NCBI RefSeq assembly: GCF_014204495.1 | Contig: NZ_JACHLN010000002.1 | Span: 186,001 to 250,000, forward strand | DNA length: 64,000 nt | Origin: Sphingomonas kyeonggiensis | GTDB lineage: Bacteria > Pseudomonadota > Alphaproteobacteria > Sphingomonadales > Sphingomonadaceae | Direction: 5' to 3' | Shown: piece by piece, positions 52,655 through 62,532 of the stretch | Layout of the letters: the number at the start of each line of letters is the position of its first letter | How positions within the stretch are numbered: the first letter of the stretch is position 1 | Made by a program: the position numbers and the translations under genes | Notes under the pieces: generated by a model | What the model was told of the DNA's origin: nothing | The model's input: the letters and a program-made list of their open reading frames with translations, nothing else | The model's database searches: none

Positions 52655-54256
52655 TCACATCCGGAACACGCCGAACGCGGGCCGTTCCGAGATCGGCGCG
52701 TTGAGCGTTGCCGCCAGCGCGATGCCGAGGACGTCGCGGGTCTGGGCCGGGTCGATGATGCCGTCGTCCCATAGCCGTGCGGTGGCGTGCCACGGATTGC
52801 CTTCGTCCTCGTAGCGCTGGCGGATCGGGGCCTTGAAGGCTTCGGTCTCCTCTGGCGTCCATTTGTCGGCGTCGCGGTGGACGGTGGCGAGTACCGAAGC
52901 GGCCTGCTCGCCGCCCATCACCGAGATGCGGCTGTTGGGCCAGGTGAACAGGAAACGGGGCGAATAGGCGCGGCCGCACATGCCGTAATTGCCGGCGCCG
53001 AAGCTGCCGCCGATCAGCACTGTGATCTTGGGCACCGTTGCGGTGGCGACGGCGGTGACCAGTTTTGCGCCATGTTTTGCAATGCCTTCTGCCTCATACT
53101 TGCCGCCGACCATGAAGCCGGAGATGTTCTGGAGGAAGAGCAGGGGGATGCGGCGCTGGCAGCACAGCTCGATGAAATGCGCGCCCTTCTGCGCGCTCTC
53201 GCTGAACAGCACGCCGTTGTTGGCGATGATGCCGACCGGCATGCCCCAGATATGCGCGAAGCCGCAGACCAGCGAGCTGCCGTAGAGCGCCTTGAACTCG
53301 TGGAACTCGCTATTGTCGGTGATCCGGGCGATCACCTCATGCACGTCGTATGGCGCGCGGACATCCTCGGGGATGATGCCGTACAGTTCTTCCGGTGCGT
53401 ATTTGGGCGCGCGGGGATCGAGCAGGGCGAGGTCCGGGGTGCGATCGGCGGGGAGGTGGCTGACGATGTCGCGGACGATGGTCAGCGCATGCTCGTCATT
53501 CTCGGCGAGATGATCGACCACGCCCGACTTGCGCGCGTGCAGGTCGCCGCCGCCGAGATCCTCTGCGGAGATGACTTCGCCGGTGGCGGCCTTCACCAGC
53601 GGCGGCCCGGCGAGGAAGATCGTGCCCTGCTCGCGGACGATCACCGTCTCGTCGGACATGGCGGGGACGTATGCGCCGCCGGCGGTGCAGCTGCCCATCA
53701 CGCAGGCGATCTGGGGGATGCCCTTGGCCGACATGTTCGCTTGGTTGAAGAAGATGCGGCCGAAATGCTCGCGATCGGGGAAGACCTCGGCCTGGTGGGG
53801 CAGGTTGGCGCCGCCCGAATCGACCAGGTAGATGCAGGGCAGACGGTTCTGCTCGGCGATCTCCTGGGCGCGGAGATGCTTCTTCACCGTCATCGGATAA
53901 TAGGTGCCGCCCTTCACCGTGGCGTCGTTGCAGACGATCATCACGGTGCGGCCCGAGACGCGGCCGACACCGGCGATCATGCCGGCGCCGGGGACCTCAC
54001 CTTCATACATGTCGCACGCGGCGAGCTGGCCGATCTCGAGGAACGGCGCGCCCGGATCGAGCAGCCGCTCGACGCGTTCGCGGGGCAGCAGCTTGCCGCG
54101 ACTGGTGTGACGGGTGCGCGAAGCCTCGCTGCCGCCGAGCGCCGCCTGGGCGACATCGGCGCGCAGCTGATCGATCAGCGCGCGGTTATGCGCGGCACGG
54201 GCGCGGAACTCCGCGCTGTCCGCCGCAACCCTCGAATCGAGCACCGGGGCGCTCAT
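52655..54256 (-). CDS. mccB: Acyl-CoA carboxylase beta (carboxyltransferase) subunit, methylcrotonyl type
   Basis: This 533-residue protein is close to MCC beta subunits: [65 protein letters not shown] and later [55 protein letters not shown] hold the acyl-CoA and carboxybiotin oxyanion loops. It transfers CO2 from biotin on MccA to methylcrotonyl-CoA. It is on the same strand as mccA but separated by the DUF3088, exported and DUF559 genes. The interruption by a reverse-strand unit is odd. Confidence 0.94.
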   Translation of the reverse strand: MSAPVLDSRVAADSAEFRARAAHNRALIDQLRADVAQAALGGSEASRTRHTSRGKLLPRERVERLLDPGAPFLEIGQLAACDMYEGEVPGAGMIAGVGRVSGRTVMIVCNDATVKGGTYYPMTVKKHLRAQEIAEQNRLPCIYLVDSGGANLPHQAEVFPDREHFGRIFFNQANMSAKGIPQIACVMGSCTAGGAYVPAMSDETVIVREQGTIFLAGPPLVKAATGEVISAEDLGGGDLHARKSGVVDHLAENDEHALTIVRDIVSHLPADRTPDLALLDPRAPKYAPEELYGIIPEDVRAPYDVHEVIARITDNSEFHEFKALYGSSLVCGFAHIWGMPVGIIANNGVLFSESAQKGAHFIELCCQRRIPLLFLQNISGFMVGGKYEAEGIAKHGAKLVTAVATATVPKITVLIGGSFGAGNYGMCGRAYSPRFLFTWPNSRISVMGGEQAASVLATVHRDADKWTPEETEAFKAPIRQRYEDEGNPWHATARLWDDGIIDPAQTRDVLGIALAATLNAPISERPAFGVFRM

Positions 54257-54383
54257 AGATAGGGCATCCTTCCTGTCCTAGTTTTCTTCTCCCTACACCG
54301 GTGAGACTGGCATGGGAAGGTGCTGGCGCAAAGGGAAACGCAGGAGTAGCACCCCTGCCATACAGCAATACAGGAGAGTCGCC

Positions 54384-56453
54384 TTGAAGACCTATGGACT
54401 CCTCGTCGCGGCATTGCTCGCGACCACCGCATGCACGCCCTCGGGCAACGGTGCGGGCACCAGCGTTTCGGCCGGCACCGGCGTCGGCGTCGATCTGGCC
54501 GGGCTCGACAAGCAGGTGAAGCCGGGCGACGATTTCGAGGAATATGCCAATGGCGGCTGGCGCGCGAAGACCGAGATCCCGGCCGACCGCACCGCGACCG
54601 GCATGTTCCTCGACGTGTTCAACAAGGCCGAGGCGAACAACAAGGCGATCATCGACGCCGCGCTGAAGGCCAATGCCGCGGCGGGCACCGACACGCGGCG
54701 GATCGCCGACTGGTACAATGCCTATACCGATACCGGCGCGATCGAGGCGCGGGGGATCACGCCGCTCAAGCCGACCCTGGATGCGATCGCGGCGGTGAAG
54801 GACAAGAAGGCGCTGTCGGCGATGCTCGGCGGCAATGTCCGCGCCGATGTCGATCCGCTCAACGCGACCAATTTCCACACCGAGAATCTGTTCGGCCTGT
54901 GGGTGAGCCAGGCACTCGACAAGCCTGATGTGACGGTGCCGTACGTGCTGCAGGGCGGGCTGGGGCTTGAGGACCGCGACTATTATCTCTCGCAGACCGA
55001 GGAGATGAAGAAGGCGCGCGAGGGCTACAAGGCGTATCTGGTCAAGATCTTCACGCTTGCCGGCATGAGCGATCCGGCGGCGCGGGCCGGGCGGGTGTTC
55101 GACCTGGAGACCAAGATCGCCAACGCGCATACGGACCTGGTCGCCAGCCAGGACGTGAAGAAGGCCGACAATTGGTGGAAGAAGGCCGACTTTGCCGCCA
55201 AGGCACCGGGGATCGACTGGGACGGCTTCTGGGCCGCGGCGGGCCTCGGCTCGCAGCAGGAATTCATCGTCTGGCAGCCCGAGACCACGGTGAAGCTGGC
55301 CAAGCTGGTCGAGAGCGAGCCGGTCGAGGCGTGGCAGGACTGGCTGGCCTTCCACCAGATCAACCAGGTCACCTCGGTTTTGCCGAGCCGGTTCGACCAG
55401 GCGAGCTTCGACTTCTTCGCGAAGCAGCTGCGCGGCCAGCAGGCGATGCGCCCGCGCGACAAGCGCGCGATCGCGAGCGTGAACAACAATCTCGGCGACG
55501 CGGTTGGCCAGCTCTATGTGAAGGACTATTTCCCGGCCTCGTCCAAGGCCGACATCCAGAACATGGTGACCAACATCAAGGCGGCGTTCGACAAGCGCGT
55601 TGCCGGGCTCAGCTGGATGGACGAAGCGACCAAGGCCGAGGCGCGCAAGAAGATCGAGACGATGCGCGTCGGCGTCGGCTATCCCGAGACGTGGCGCAGC
55701 TATGGGTCGCTCGACGTGAAGGCGGACGATCCGGTCGGCAACCTGATCCGAGCGGACAAGGCCGAGACGGCGCACCAGCTCGCCAAGATCGGCAAGCCGG
55801 TCGACAAGGGCGAGTGGTGGATGACGCCGCAGACCGTCAACGCCGTGAACCTGCCACTGCAGAATGCGCTCAACTTCCCGGCGGCGATCCTGCAGGCGCC
55901 TTTCTATGACCCCAAGTCGGATGCGGCGGCGAACTATGGCTCGATCGGCGCGACGATCGGGCATGAGATCAGCCACAGCTTTGACAACACCGGATCGAGC
56001 TTCGACAGCGCCGGCAAGCTGCGCAACTGGTGGACGCCCGAGGACCTGAAGCATTTCGAGCAGGCGAGCGCGGCGCTGGCGGCGCAGTACAGCGCGTATG
56101 AGGTGCTGCCCGGGCTGTTTCTCAACGGCAAGCAGGTGCTGGCCGAGAACATCGCCGATGTGGCGGGGCTGACCGCGGCCTATGAGGCGTATCACGCTTC
56201 GCTAAAGGGCAAGGAAGCGCCGGTGATCAACGGGCTGACCGGCGACCAGCGCTTCTTCCTCGCCTTTGCCCAGAGCTGGCGCGAGAAGCAGCGCGACCAG
56301 GCGCTGCGGGCCGAAGTGGCGACGGATGCGCACGCACCGGGCCGCTGGCGCGCCTTCACCGTGCGCAATCTCGACGCATGGTATCCGGCGTTCAACGTGC
56401 AGCCGAACGACAAGCTGTATCTGGCGCCCGAGAAGCGCGTGAAGATCTGGTGA
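54384..56453 (+). CDS. M13-family (neprilysin-like) metallopeptidase, lipoprotein
   Basis: This 689-residue protein starts at TTG, placed 5 bases after AGGAGAG; the upstream in-frame sequence to 54312 has no signal features. The start gives a lipoprotein signal (MKTYGLLVAALLATTAC). The M13 catalytic zinc motif is HEISH (527-531, in ATIGHEISHSFDNTG), followed by ENIADVAGLTAAYEA with the third ligand Glu. Its C-terminus KRVKIW ends in the Trp conserved in the family. It cleaves peptides in the periplasm or at the outer membrane. The gene lies head-to-head with mccB. Confidence 0.92.
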   Translation: MKTYGLLVAALLATTACTPSGNGAGTSVSAGTGVGVDLAGLDKQVKPGDDFEEYANGGWRAKTEIPADRTATGMFLDVFNKAEANNKAIIDAALKANAAAGTDTRRIADWYNAYTDTGAIEARGITPLKPTLDAIAAVKDKKALSAMLGGNVRADVDPLNATNFHTENLFGLWVSQALDKPDVTVPYVLQGGLGLEDRDYYLSQTEEMKKAREGYKAYLVKIFTLAGMSDPAARAGRVFDLETKIANAHTDLVASQDVKKADNWWKKADFAAKAPGIDWDGFWAAAGLGSQQEFIVWQPETTVKLAKLVESEPVEAWQDWLAFHQINQVTSVLPSRFDQASFDFFAKQLRGQQAMRPRDKRAIASVNNNLGDAVGQLYVKDYFPASSKADIQNMVTNIKAAFDKRVAGLSWMDEATKAEARKKIETMRVGVGYPETWRSYGSLDVKADDPVGNLIRADKAETAHQLAKIGKPVDKGEWWMTPQTVNAVNLPLQNALNFPAAILQAPFYDPKSDAAANYGSIGATIGHEISHSFDNTGSSFDSAGKLRNWWTPEDLKHFEQASAALAAQYSAYEVLPGLFLNGKQVLAENIADVAGLTAAYEAYHASLKGKEAPVINGLTGDQRFFLAFAQSWREKQRDQALRAEVATDAHAPGRWRAFTVRNLDAWYPAFNVQPNDKLYLAPEKRVKIW

Positions 56454-56490
56454 TCGGTGCGACCTCCCCGGGGCGGCGCTCGGGGAGGTT

Positions 56491-56859
56491 CTACCGGCGC
56501 GGGCCTGGCAGCGCGATGCTTGCGATCAGCCCGCCGATCGCGATGACGAAGGCGGCGCCGACCAGCCAGGTCAGCAGGCCGATCGAGAAATTGCCGGGAT
56601 TGCTGCTCGCCGGATCGTAGAGCTTTCCGAAGAAGCTGCCGTAAAGCATGCCGACCGCGACGCCCCAGCTCGCGGCGAAAAGGCTGCGCGTGGCGAAGGT
56701 CTGGCGGCGGACCAGGATCACCGCGGCGATCATCATCGCGCCCGCCAGCATGTCGTCCATCCAGAACACCGCCGGGCGGCCGGCACCCCAGGAGCGATAG
56801 CCTTCGCCCGCCATCAGCAGGATTGCGCCGATCAGCCCCAGGATGCGGAGCGCCTTCAC
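56491..56859 (-). CDS. Small four-helix membrane protein
   Basis: This 122-residue protein with four predicted membrane helices ([66 protein letters not shown]) is not one I recognise. It shares a four-base ATGA overlap with the isovaleryl-CoA dehydrogenase gene upstream, so it is co-translated with it. The link between a membrane protein and leucine catabolism is unexplained. It ends 38 bp from the convergent M13 stop. Confidence 0.72.
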   Translation of the reverse strand: MKALRILGLIGAILLMAGEGYRSWGAGRPAVFWMDDMLAGAMMIAAVILVRRQTFATRSLFAASWGVAVGMLYGSFFGKLYDPASSNPGNFSIGLLTWLVGAAFVIAIGGLIASIALPGPRR

Positions 56860-58007
56860 GCGCCGATCAGCTCCCGCCCGATCAGCATGCGGCGGATCTC
56901 GTTGGTGCCCGCGCCGATGTCGAGCAGCTTGGCGTCGCGGGCGAAGCGCTCGACCGGCCAGTCCTTGGTGTAGCCGGCGCCGCCCAGCGCCTGGATCGCC
57001 TCGAGCGAGACCTTCACCGCGCTCTCGGATGCGAGCAGGATCGCGCCGGCGGCGTCGAAGCGGGTGGTCTTGCCCGCGTCGCAGCTCTTCGCCACGGCAT
57101 AGACATAGGCGCGAGCCGAGTTGAGCGCGACGTACATGTCCGCCACCTTGGCCTGCATCAGCTGGAAATGGCCGATCGCCTGGCCGAACTGCTTGCGCTC
57201 GCGGATATAGGGCAACACCACGTCGAGACAGGCCTGCATGATGCCGAGCTGGATGCCCGAGAGCACGGTTCGCTCATAGTCGAGGCCCGACATCAGCACG
57301 CCGACGCCGCCGTTGAGCGGGCCCATGACGTTCTCTTCGGGCACTTCGCAATCGTTGAACACCAGCTCGGCGGTAGGCGAGCCGCGCATGCCCATCTTGT
57401 CGATCTTCTGGCCGATCGAGAAACCGGGCATGTCCTTCTCGATCAGGAAGGTGGTGATGCCCCGCGAGCCCTCGCCGGTCTTGGCATAGACCACCAGCGT
57501 GTCGGCATAGGCCGCATTGGTGATCCAGAACTTGGTGCCGTTGAGGACGTAGCCGTTGGCGGTCTTCTCGGCGCGCAGCTTCATCGAGACGACGTCCGAG
57601 CCGGCACCGGCCTCGGACATGGCGAGGCTGCCGACATGCTCGCCCGAGATCAGCTTGGGGAGATACTTGGCCTTCTGCTCCGGATTGGCCCAGCGGCGGA
57701 TCTGGTTGATGCAGAGATTGGAGTGGGCGCCGTAGCTGAGGCCGATCGAGGCCGAGGCGCGGGCGATTTCTTCCTGCGCGATGACATGCTCGAGATAGCC
57801 GAGGCCGAGGCCGCCAAACTCTTCTTCGACGGTGATGCCGTGCAGGCCGAGCTCGCCCATGGCGGGCCAGAGTTCGTCGCGCGGGAACCAGTCCTCGGCA
57901 TCGATCCTGGCGGCGAGCGGCTCGATCCGCTCCTTGGCGAAGCGCTGCGTCGTCTCGCGGATCATGTCCGCGGTTTCGCCCAGGCCGAAATCGAAATCGG
58001 GGGTCAT
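56856..58007 (-). CDS. liuA: Isovaleryl-CoA dehydrogenase
   Basis: This 383-residue acyl-CoA dehydrogenase oxidises isovaleryl-CoA to 3-methylcrotonyl-CoA, the substrate of the nearby carboxylase. The catalytic Glu245 lies in [11 protein letters not shown], the position used by isovaleryl-CoA dehydrogenases, rather than in the C-terminal loop used by medium-chain enzymes. Other family features are [23 protein letters not shown], and [32 protein letters not shown]. The ATG at 58007 is 6 bases after GGAGAG; a GTG two codons earlier is less well spaced. Confidence 0.95.
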   Translation of the reverse strand: MTPDFDFGLGETADMIRETTQRFAKERIEPLAARIDAEDWFPRDELWPAMGELGLHGITVEEEFGGLGLGYLEHVIAQEEIARASASIGLSYGAHSNLCINQIRRWANPEQKAKYLPKLISGEHVGSLAMSEAGAGSDVVSMKLRAEKTANGYVLNGTKFWITNAAYADTLVVYAKTGEGSRGITTFLIEKDMPGFSIGQKIDKMGMRGSPTAELVFNDCEVPEENVMGPLNGGVGVLMSGLDYERTVLSGIQLGIMQACLDVVLPYIRERKQFGQAIGHFQLMQAKVADMYVALNSARAYVYAVAKSCDAGKTTRFDAAGAILLASESAVKVSLEAIQALGGAGYTKDWPVERFARDAKLLDIGAGTNEIRRMLIGRELIGA

Positions 58008-58025
58008 GGCCACTCTCCAAATATG

Positions 58026-58040
58026 GTCAGTATTGCTGAC
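58026..58040. promoter_or_regulatory. Dyad operator candidate upstream of the isovaleryl-CoA dehydrogenase gene
   Basis: The perfect inverted repeat GTCAG-TATTG-CTGAC lies 19-33 bases before the start codon in a locally AT-rich 80-bp gap, in the place of a promoter-proximal repressor site. It does not resemble known LiuR or LiuQ sites as I recall them. Confidence 0.45.
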
Positions 58041-58087
58041 TTATTATCGTCTCTAATCCCGCATTTCGCGAGCGCGCGCAAGGACGA

Positions 58088-58444
58088 TCAGGCAGTGACG
58101 ATCTTGCCGTCGATCACGGCCACTGGCCAGGGGCGGAGCCTGGCGCCGGTGCACGGTCCGCCCACGCAGACGCCGTCCTCGATCCGGTAGAGCGCGCCGT
58201 GCCAACTGCACTGGATATGGCTGCCATCGGGGGTGAGGTAGTCGTCGAGCTTGTTCGACAGCGGCAGCGCCATATGGGCGCAAAGGTCGAGATAGCCGCG
58301 CACGGTGTCGCCCTGGCGGACGACGAAGCCGTGGAAACGGCCGGCGCGCATCTCGAGCACGAAGTTGCGCGCCTTGCCTTCGGCGATGAGGTCGAGCGGG
58401 CCGAGGGTGACGTTGGGCGGAGTTTCGGTGAGGCGCTCACTCAC
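58088..58444 (-). CDS. Rieske [2Fe-2S] domain protein
   Basis: This 118-residue protein starts at a GTG overlapping the hmgA stop by four bases (GTGA). The Rieske ligands are CAHMALPL (Cys-x-His) and CSWHGALY (Cys-x2-His), here in a small stand-alone ferredoxin-like protein. Such proteins pass electrons to oxygenases or protect iron enzymes; coupling to hmgA suggests a role in tyrosine catabolism or as a partner of that dioxygenase. This is inference. An ATG extension is not supported. Confidence 0.88.
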   Translation of the reverse strand: MSERLTETPPNVTLGPLDLIAEGKARNFVLEMRAGRFHGFVVRQGDTVRGYLDLCAHMALPLSNKLDDYLTPDGSHIQCSWHGALYRIEDGVCVGGPCTGARLRPWPVAVIDGKIVTA

Positions 58445-59721
58445 TTCGGAAGCTGCGCCTTCGGAAAACCCTCCCACGCCGCGTCATAATCGGGCTGAGC
58501 GCGGTCGAGGGCGTAGCGGGTCGGTTTGTACGGCCAGCAGGTCTCGACCATGAACGCCATGGTGCCGGCGATCTTGTGCGGCTTGAGGTCGGCGTTGGTC
58601 GCGCCCTGCCAGCTGGTCACATCGGGGCCGTGGCCGGCCATCAGATTGTGCAGCGACAGGCCGCCGGGTGCGAAGCCTTCGGCCTTGGCGTCATAGGCAC
58701 CGGTGATCAGGCCCATCGCCTCGCTCATGATGTTGCGGTGGAACCAGGGCGGGCGGAACGTATCTTCGGCGACCATCCAGCGCGGCGGGAAGATCACGAA
58801 GTCCGCATTGGCCCGGCCCGGCACGTCCGAGGGCGAGGTCAGCACCGTGAAGATCGAGGGGTCCGGGTGGTCGAAGCTCACCGTGTTCATCGTGTTGAAC
58901 CGAGAGAGGTCATAGCGCCAGGGCGCGAGATTGCCGTGCCAGGCGACCACGTCGAGCGGGCTGTGGGGCAGGGTGGTGGTCCACAGGTGACCGAGATGCT
59001 TCTGGATCACTTCGAACGGCCCGTCGCGATCCTCGAACCAGGCCGCAGGCGTTTCGAAGTCGCGCGGATTGGCGAGGCCGTTCGCGCCGATCGGGCCGAG
59101 ATCGGGCAGGCGGAACAGCGCGCCGTGATTCTCCGCGACATAGCCGGTGGCGCTGCCATCGGGCAGCAGCGCGCGGAAGCGCACGCCGCGCGGGACCAGG
59201 GCGACCTGGCCGGGAGCGATATCGATGCGGCCGAGCTCGGTGAGCAGGGTCAGGCGGCCGGCCTGCGGGATGAACAGGAGTTCCCCGTCGGCGTCGAAGA
59301 AGACGCGGGTCTCCATGTCCTTGTTGGCGGCATAGACATGGACCGCCACGCCTTCGAGATCAGCGGGATCGCGGTTGGCGAGCATGGTGACCATGCCATC
59401 GACCAGATCGGTGCCGGGGGGCGGTGCCTCGACCGGGTTCCAACGCAGGCGATTGGGGGGCAGGGGCTCGCCCAGCAGGTCGACGGCGAAATGGCGTGCG
59501 CCCTGATAGCGGGTGAAGGGCGGATGCTCGGCGGTGGGGCGCAGGCGATAGAGCCAGGACCGGCGGTTCTCATGGCGCGGCGCCGTGAACGCAGTACCCG
59601 AAAGCTGCTCGGCATAGAGGCCATAGGCAGGCTTTTGCGGACTGTTGCGCCCGACCGGCAGTGCGCCGGGGACTGCCTCGGTCGAAACATGGTTGCCGAA
59701 GCCGGGGAAATAGTCGGTCAT
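58441..59721 (-). CDS. hmgA: Homogentisate 1,2-dioxygenase
   Basis: This 426-residue Fe(II) enzyme opens the ring of homogentisate in tyrosine and phenylalanine degradation. The metal-binding His and Glu are in [14 protein letters not shown] and the third ligand His in [17 protein letters not shown]. The N-terminus [19 protein letters not shown] and [20 protein letters not shown] at the end are typical. GGAGAGGATG precedes the ATG. It is followed by the coupled Rieske gene. The upstream dyad is shared with hpd. Fumarylacetoacetate hydrolase is not in the window. Confidence 0.97.
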   Translation of the reverse strand: MTDYFPGFGNHVSTEAVPGALPVGRNSPQKPAYGLYAEQLSGTAFTAPRHENRRSWLYRLRPTAEHPPFTRYQGARHFAVDLLGEPLPPNRLRWNPVEAPPPGTDLVDGMVTMLANRDPADLEGVAVHVYAANKDMETRVFFDADGELLFIPQAGRLTLLTELGRIDIAPGQVALVPRGVRFRALLPDGSATGYVAENHGALFRLPDLGPIGANGLANPRDFETPAAWFEDRDGPFEVIQKHLGHLWTTTLPHSPLDVVAWHGNLAPWRYDLSRFNTMNTVSFDHPDPSIFTVLTSPSDVPGRANADFVIFPPRWMVAEDTFRPPWFHRNIMSEAMGLITGAYDAKAEGFAPGGLSLHNLMAGHGPDVTSWQGATNADLKPHKIAGTMAFMVETCWPYKPTRYALDRAQPDYDAAWEGFPKAQLPK

Positions 59722-59744
59722 CGCATCCTCTCCATGCCGGACTC

Positions 59745-59779
59745 TCTGTAGCGGCGCACATAAAGTGTCAAATGATACT
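59745..59779 (-). promoter_or_regulatory. hmgA promoter with shared dyad operator
   Basis: Read on the minus strand, AGTATCATTTGACACT (59764-59779) holds a consensus TTGACA -35 box. It is followed at 15 bp by TACAGA (59745-59750). The dyad lies 43-58 bases before the hmgA start. It matches the site before hpd at 15 of 16 positions. Confidence 0.6.
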
Positions 59780-59882
59780 ATCTTGCGGAGGGCGAGCTTT
59801 AGGGGTGCGAACCTAAACTTTGTTGGGGGCCGTCGGGTTAATTCCTACTTCTTTAGTGGGTTTAATTCCGGAGTCGTAACCA

Positions 59883-61226
59883 ATGGCCACCACCAGCGCA
59901 GCCGCACCGTCGCGGCGCCTACCGAGCTTCGGCGTGCAGGTCGCGATCGGCATGGTTGCGGGTCTCGCGCTGGGTCTTGCGGCGCGCTCGCTCGGCAGCG
60001 ATGGCGAGACGGCCAATGGGCTGGCCCAGGCGCTGCAGACGATCGGGCAGATCTTCGTGCAGCTGCTCAAGGTGCTGGTGCCGCCTTTGGTGTTCACGGC
60101 GATCGTCGCGTCGATCGCGGCGCTGCGAGACCTGAACAATGCCGCGCGGCTGGTGGTGCGCACGCTGCTGTGGTTCGCGATCACGGCGGGCATCGCGGTG
60201 GCGATCGGCATCACGCTGGGGCTGGTGTTGCAGCCGGGGCATCATAGCGCGGTAGCGGCTGCGGCCGCTGCGGTGCCTTCGAGCACGGGCAGCTGGCTGG
60301 ACTTCCTCAAGGGGCTGGTGCCGGCCAATTTCCTCGGCATCGCGGCCTCGACCAAGCTGAATGACGGCGGCGCCACCACCGGGCTCTCGTTCAACGTGCT
60401 GCAGATCATCGTGCTGGCCGTCGCGATCGGCGCGGCGGCGGTGAAGGCAGGCGAGGCGGGGCATCGCTTCCTCGACTTCAACGCTTCGGCGCTTTCCGTC
60501 TTCCGGTTGCTGCTGCGCTGGGTGATCCGGCTGACTCCGATCGGCACCGCCGCGCTGATCGGCGACGCGGTGGTCCGCTATGGCTGGGAGTCGCTGGCGG
60601 CGCTCGGCACCTATGCGGGCGCGGTCTATCTCGGTCTCGCCCTGGTGCTGCTGGTCGTCTATCCGGTGCTGCTCGCGGCGCATGGGCTGAGCCCGCTGCG
60701 CTTCTTCGCTTCGGCGTGGCCGGCGATCCAGCTCGGCTTCGTCTCGCGCTCCTCGGTCGGCACGCTGCCGGTGACCGAGGAGATCACCGAGCGTGCGCTG
60801 GGCGTGCCGCGGGCCTATGCCGCCTTCGCGGTGCCGCTGGGTGCTACGACCAAGATGGATGGCTGCGCGGCGATCTATCCGGCGATCTCGGCGATATTCG
60901 TCGCGCAATTCTACGGTATCCCGCTCGGGCTGGAGCATTATGCGCTGATCGCGATCGTATCGGTGCTGGGCTCGGCCGCGACCGCGGGGCTGACCGGCGC
61001 CACGGTGATGCTGACACTGACCCTGTCGACTTTGGGCCTGCCGCTGGACGGTGTCGGGCTGTTGCTGGCGATCGACCCGATCCTCGACATGGGCCGGACC
61101 GCGACCAATGTGGCGGGGCAGATGCTGGTGCCGGTGATCGTCGCCAAGCGCGAAGGGCTGCTCGACGAGGCGCGGTTCCGGGAAGGGGCCGGGGAAGAAA
61201 TGCGGGGCGAGCCCGCCTTTGCCTGA
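59883..61226 (+). CDS. Dicarboxylate/amino-acid:cation symporter (DAACS family)
   Basis: This 447-residue inner-membrane transporter has the DAACS fold (eight helices, two re-entrant loops). Segments visible are LLKVLVPPLVFTAIVASIA, GLSFNVLQIIVLAVAIG, the tip of hairpin 1 in FVSRSSVGTLPVTEE, and the cation site motif GATTKMDGCAAIYPA. The motif usually written DRxRTxxNVxGD appears here as DMGRTATNVAGQ, with Gln in place of the final Asp, so the ion or substrate preference may differ from DctA or GltP. GGAG lies 8-9 bases before the ATG. Confidence 0.9.
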   Translation: MATTSAAAPSRRLPSFGVQVAIGMVAGLALGLAARSLGSDGETANGLAQALQTIGQIFVQLLKVLVPPLVFTAIVASIAALRDLNNAARLVVRTLLWFAITAGIAVAIGITLGLVLQPGHHSAVAAAAAAVPSSTGSWLDFLKGLVPANFLGIAASTKLNDGGATTGLSFNVLQIIVLAVAIGAAAVKAGEAGHRFLDFNASALSVFRLLLRWVIRLTPIGTAALIGDAVVRYGWESLAALGTYAGAVYLGLALVLLVVYPVLLAAHGLSPLRFFASAWPAIQLGFVSRSSVGTLPVTEEITERALGVPRAYAAFAVPLGATTKMDGCAAIYPAISAIFVAQFYGIPLGLEHYALIAIVSVLGSAATAGLTGATVMLTLTLSTLGLPLDGVGLLLAIDPILDMGRTATNVAGQMLVPVIVAKREGLLDEARFREGAGEEMRGEPAFA

Positions 61227-61410
61227 AGGTTGTGGCCGGGGTGGAGCAGCGCGTTACGCTACAAGCGTCACTCCCCCCGGTCTCCCTCTCCAAACTTCCG
61301 TCCACCCTAACGCGGGTGGAATGAAATGGTTCACTCAGGCCGGCGCATTACGCTACGGAATGTGGCCGCGCAATCGTGGCCGTTTTCGCGTGCCTGTGTG
61401 AAGAAAGCGT

Positions 61411-62448
61411 TCAGGCGTCGACCTTGATCACGCCGCGGCGGATCTGGTCTAGCTCGATGGATTCGAACAGCGCCTGGAAGTTGCCGTTGCCGAAGCCTTC
61501 ATTGCCCTTGCGCTGGATGATCTCGAAGAAGATCGGGCCGAACATGTTCTCGGTGAAGATCTGCAGCAGAATACCCTCGTCGCCGACATTGCCGTCGATC
61601 AGGATGCGGTTCTTGCGCAGGCGCTCGAGATCCTCGCCGTGCCCGGGGACGCGCTTGTCGACCAGCTCGTAATAGGTCTCGATCGTGTCCTGCAGCTTGA
61701 CCCCGCGGGCGCGCAGCCGCTCGACCGTGTCGAAGATGTCCGGGGTGGTCAGCGCGAGGTGCTGGATGCCTTCGCCCTTATACTCGCGGATGAACTCCTC
61801 GATCTGGCTCTTGTCGTCCTGGCTCTCGTTCAGCGGGATGCGGATCGCCTTGTCGGGCGCGATCATCGCCTGGCTGAACAAGCCCGTAGCCTGGCCCTTG
61901 ATGTCGAAATACTTCTGCTCCTCGAAGGCGAAGAGCGTCTTGTAGAACTCCGACCACACCCGCATCTGGCCGCGGCGGACATTGTGGGTGAGGTGGTCGA
62001 GCAGGTCGAGCCCGACATTGTTCTCGGCCTCGGCGGCTTCCCAGCCGTCGAACGCCGCCCAGTCGGCATAGAGATCGGTGCCGTCCTGGATGAAATAGAG
62101 ATACGAGCCGCCAATGCCCTGGATGACGGTGTCGTCTTCCTCGGTCGGCTTGGCGCCGTGCGCGAGCGCCCATTCCATCGCCTTGGCCGGATCGGCGACG
62201 CGGAAGGCCATCGCGCTGGCCGAGGGGCCGTGCTCGCCGCGGAACGCCGCCACGCGGCCGGCCTCGTCGCGGTTGAGCATCAGGTTGATGCGGCCCTGCT
62301 TGTAGCGGGTGATGTTCTTGGTCGGATGCCGATGCGTCGGCACGAAGCCGAGCTGCTCGAACTGCTTCCCCATCGCCTCGGGATCGGGCGAGGTGAATTC
62401 GACGAATTCGAAGCCGTTGAGGCCGAGCGGATTTGCGGGATCGGTCAT
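61411..62448 (-). CDS. hpd: 4-hydroxyphenylpyruvate dioxygenase
   Basis: This 345-residue enzyme converts 4-hydroxyphenylpyruvate to homogentisate, the substrate of HmgA. It is a two-module VOC-fold protein. Metal ligands are placed at the His of DHLTHNVRRGQMRVW, the His of GIQHLALTTPDIF and the Glu of GPIFFEIIQRKGNEGFG. It is monocistronic, with GGAG about 10 bases before the ATG. Between it and hmgA lie a divergent symporter gene and a 184-bp gap, but the shared upstream dyad suggests common regulation. Confidence 0.96.
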   Translation of the reverse strand: MTDPANPLGLNGFEFVEFTSPDPEAMGKQFEQLGFVPTHRHPTKNITRYKQGRINLMLNRDEAGRVAAFRGEHGPSASAMAFRVADPAKAMEWALAHGAKPTEEDDTVIQGIGGSYLYFIQDGTDLYADWAAFDGWEAAEAENNVGLDLLDHLTHNVRRGQMRVWSEFYKTLFAFEEQKYFDIKGQATGLFSQAMIAPDKAIRIPLNESQDDKSQIEEFIREYKGEGIQHLALTTPDIFDTVERLRARGVKLQDTIETYYELVDKRVPGHGEDLERLRKNRILIDGNVGDEGILLQIFTENMFGPIFFEIIQRKGNEGFGNGNFQALFESIELDQIRRGVIKVDA

Positions 62449-62474
62449 GGGGCACGCTCCAAGATTATGGGCGT

Positions 62475-62511
62475 GCGCTAGTCCGATGCGGAGGTAGTGT
62501 CAATTGATACT
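62475..62511 (-). promoter_or_regulatory. hpd promoter with shared dyad operator
   Basis: On the minus strand AGTATCAATTGACACT (62496-62511) contains TTGACA, 17 bp from TAGCGC (62475-62480). The dyad is 48-63 bases before the hpd start, nearly the same placing as at hmgA. Confidence 0.6.
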
Positions 62512-62532
62512 AGTTGGGTCGAGTTCCGTATC

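Noticed and set aside
61219..61401. Short plus-strand frame with an internal start near 61324
   Set aside because: It is isolated, lacks a convincing ribosome site and motifs, and lies in a gap downstream of the symporter. Two GCGC(A/G)TTACGCTAC boxes there look like local repeats.
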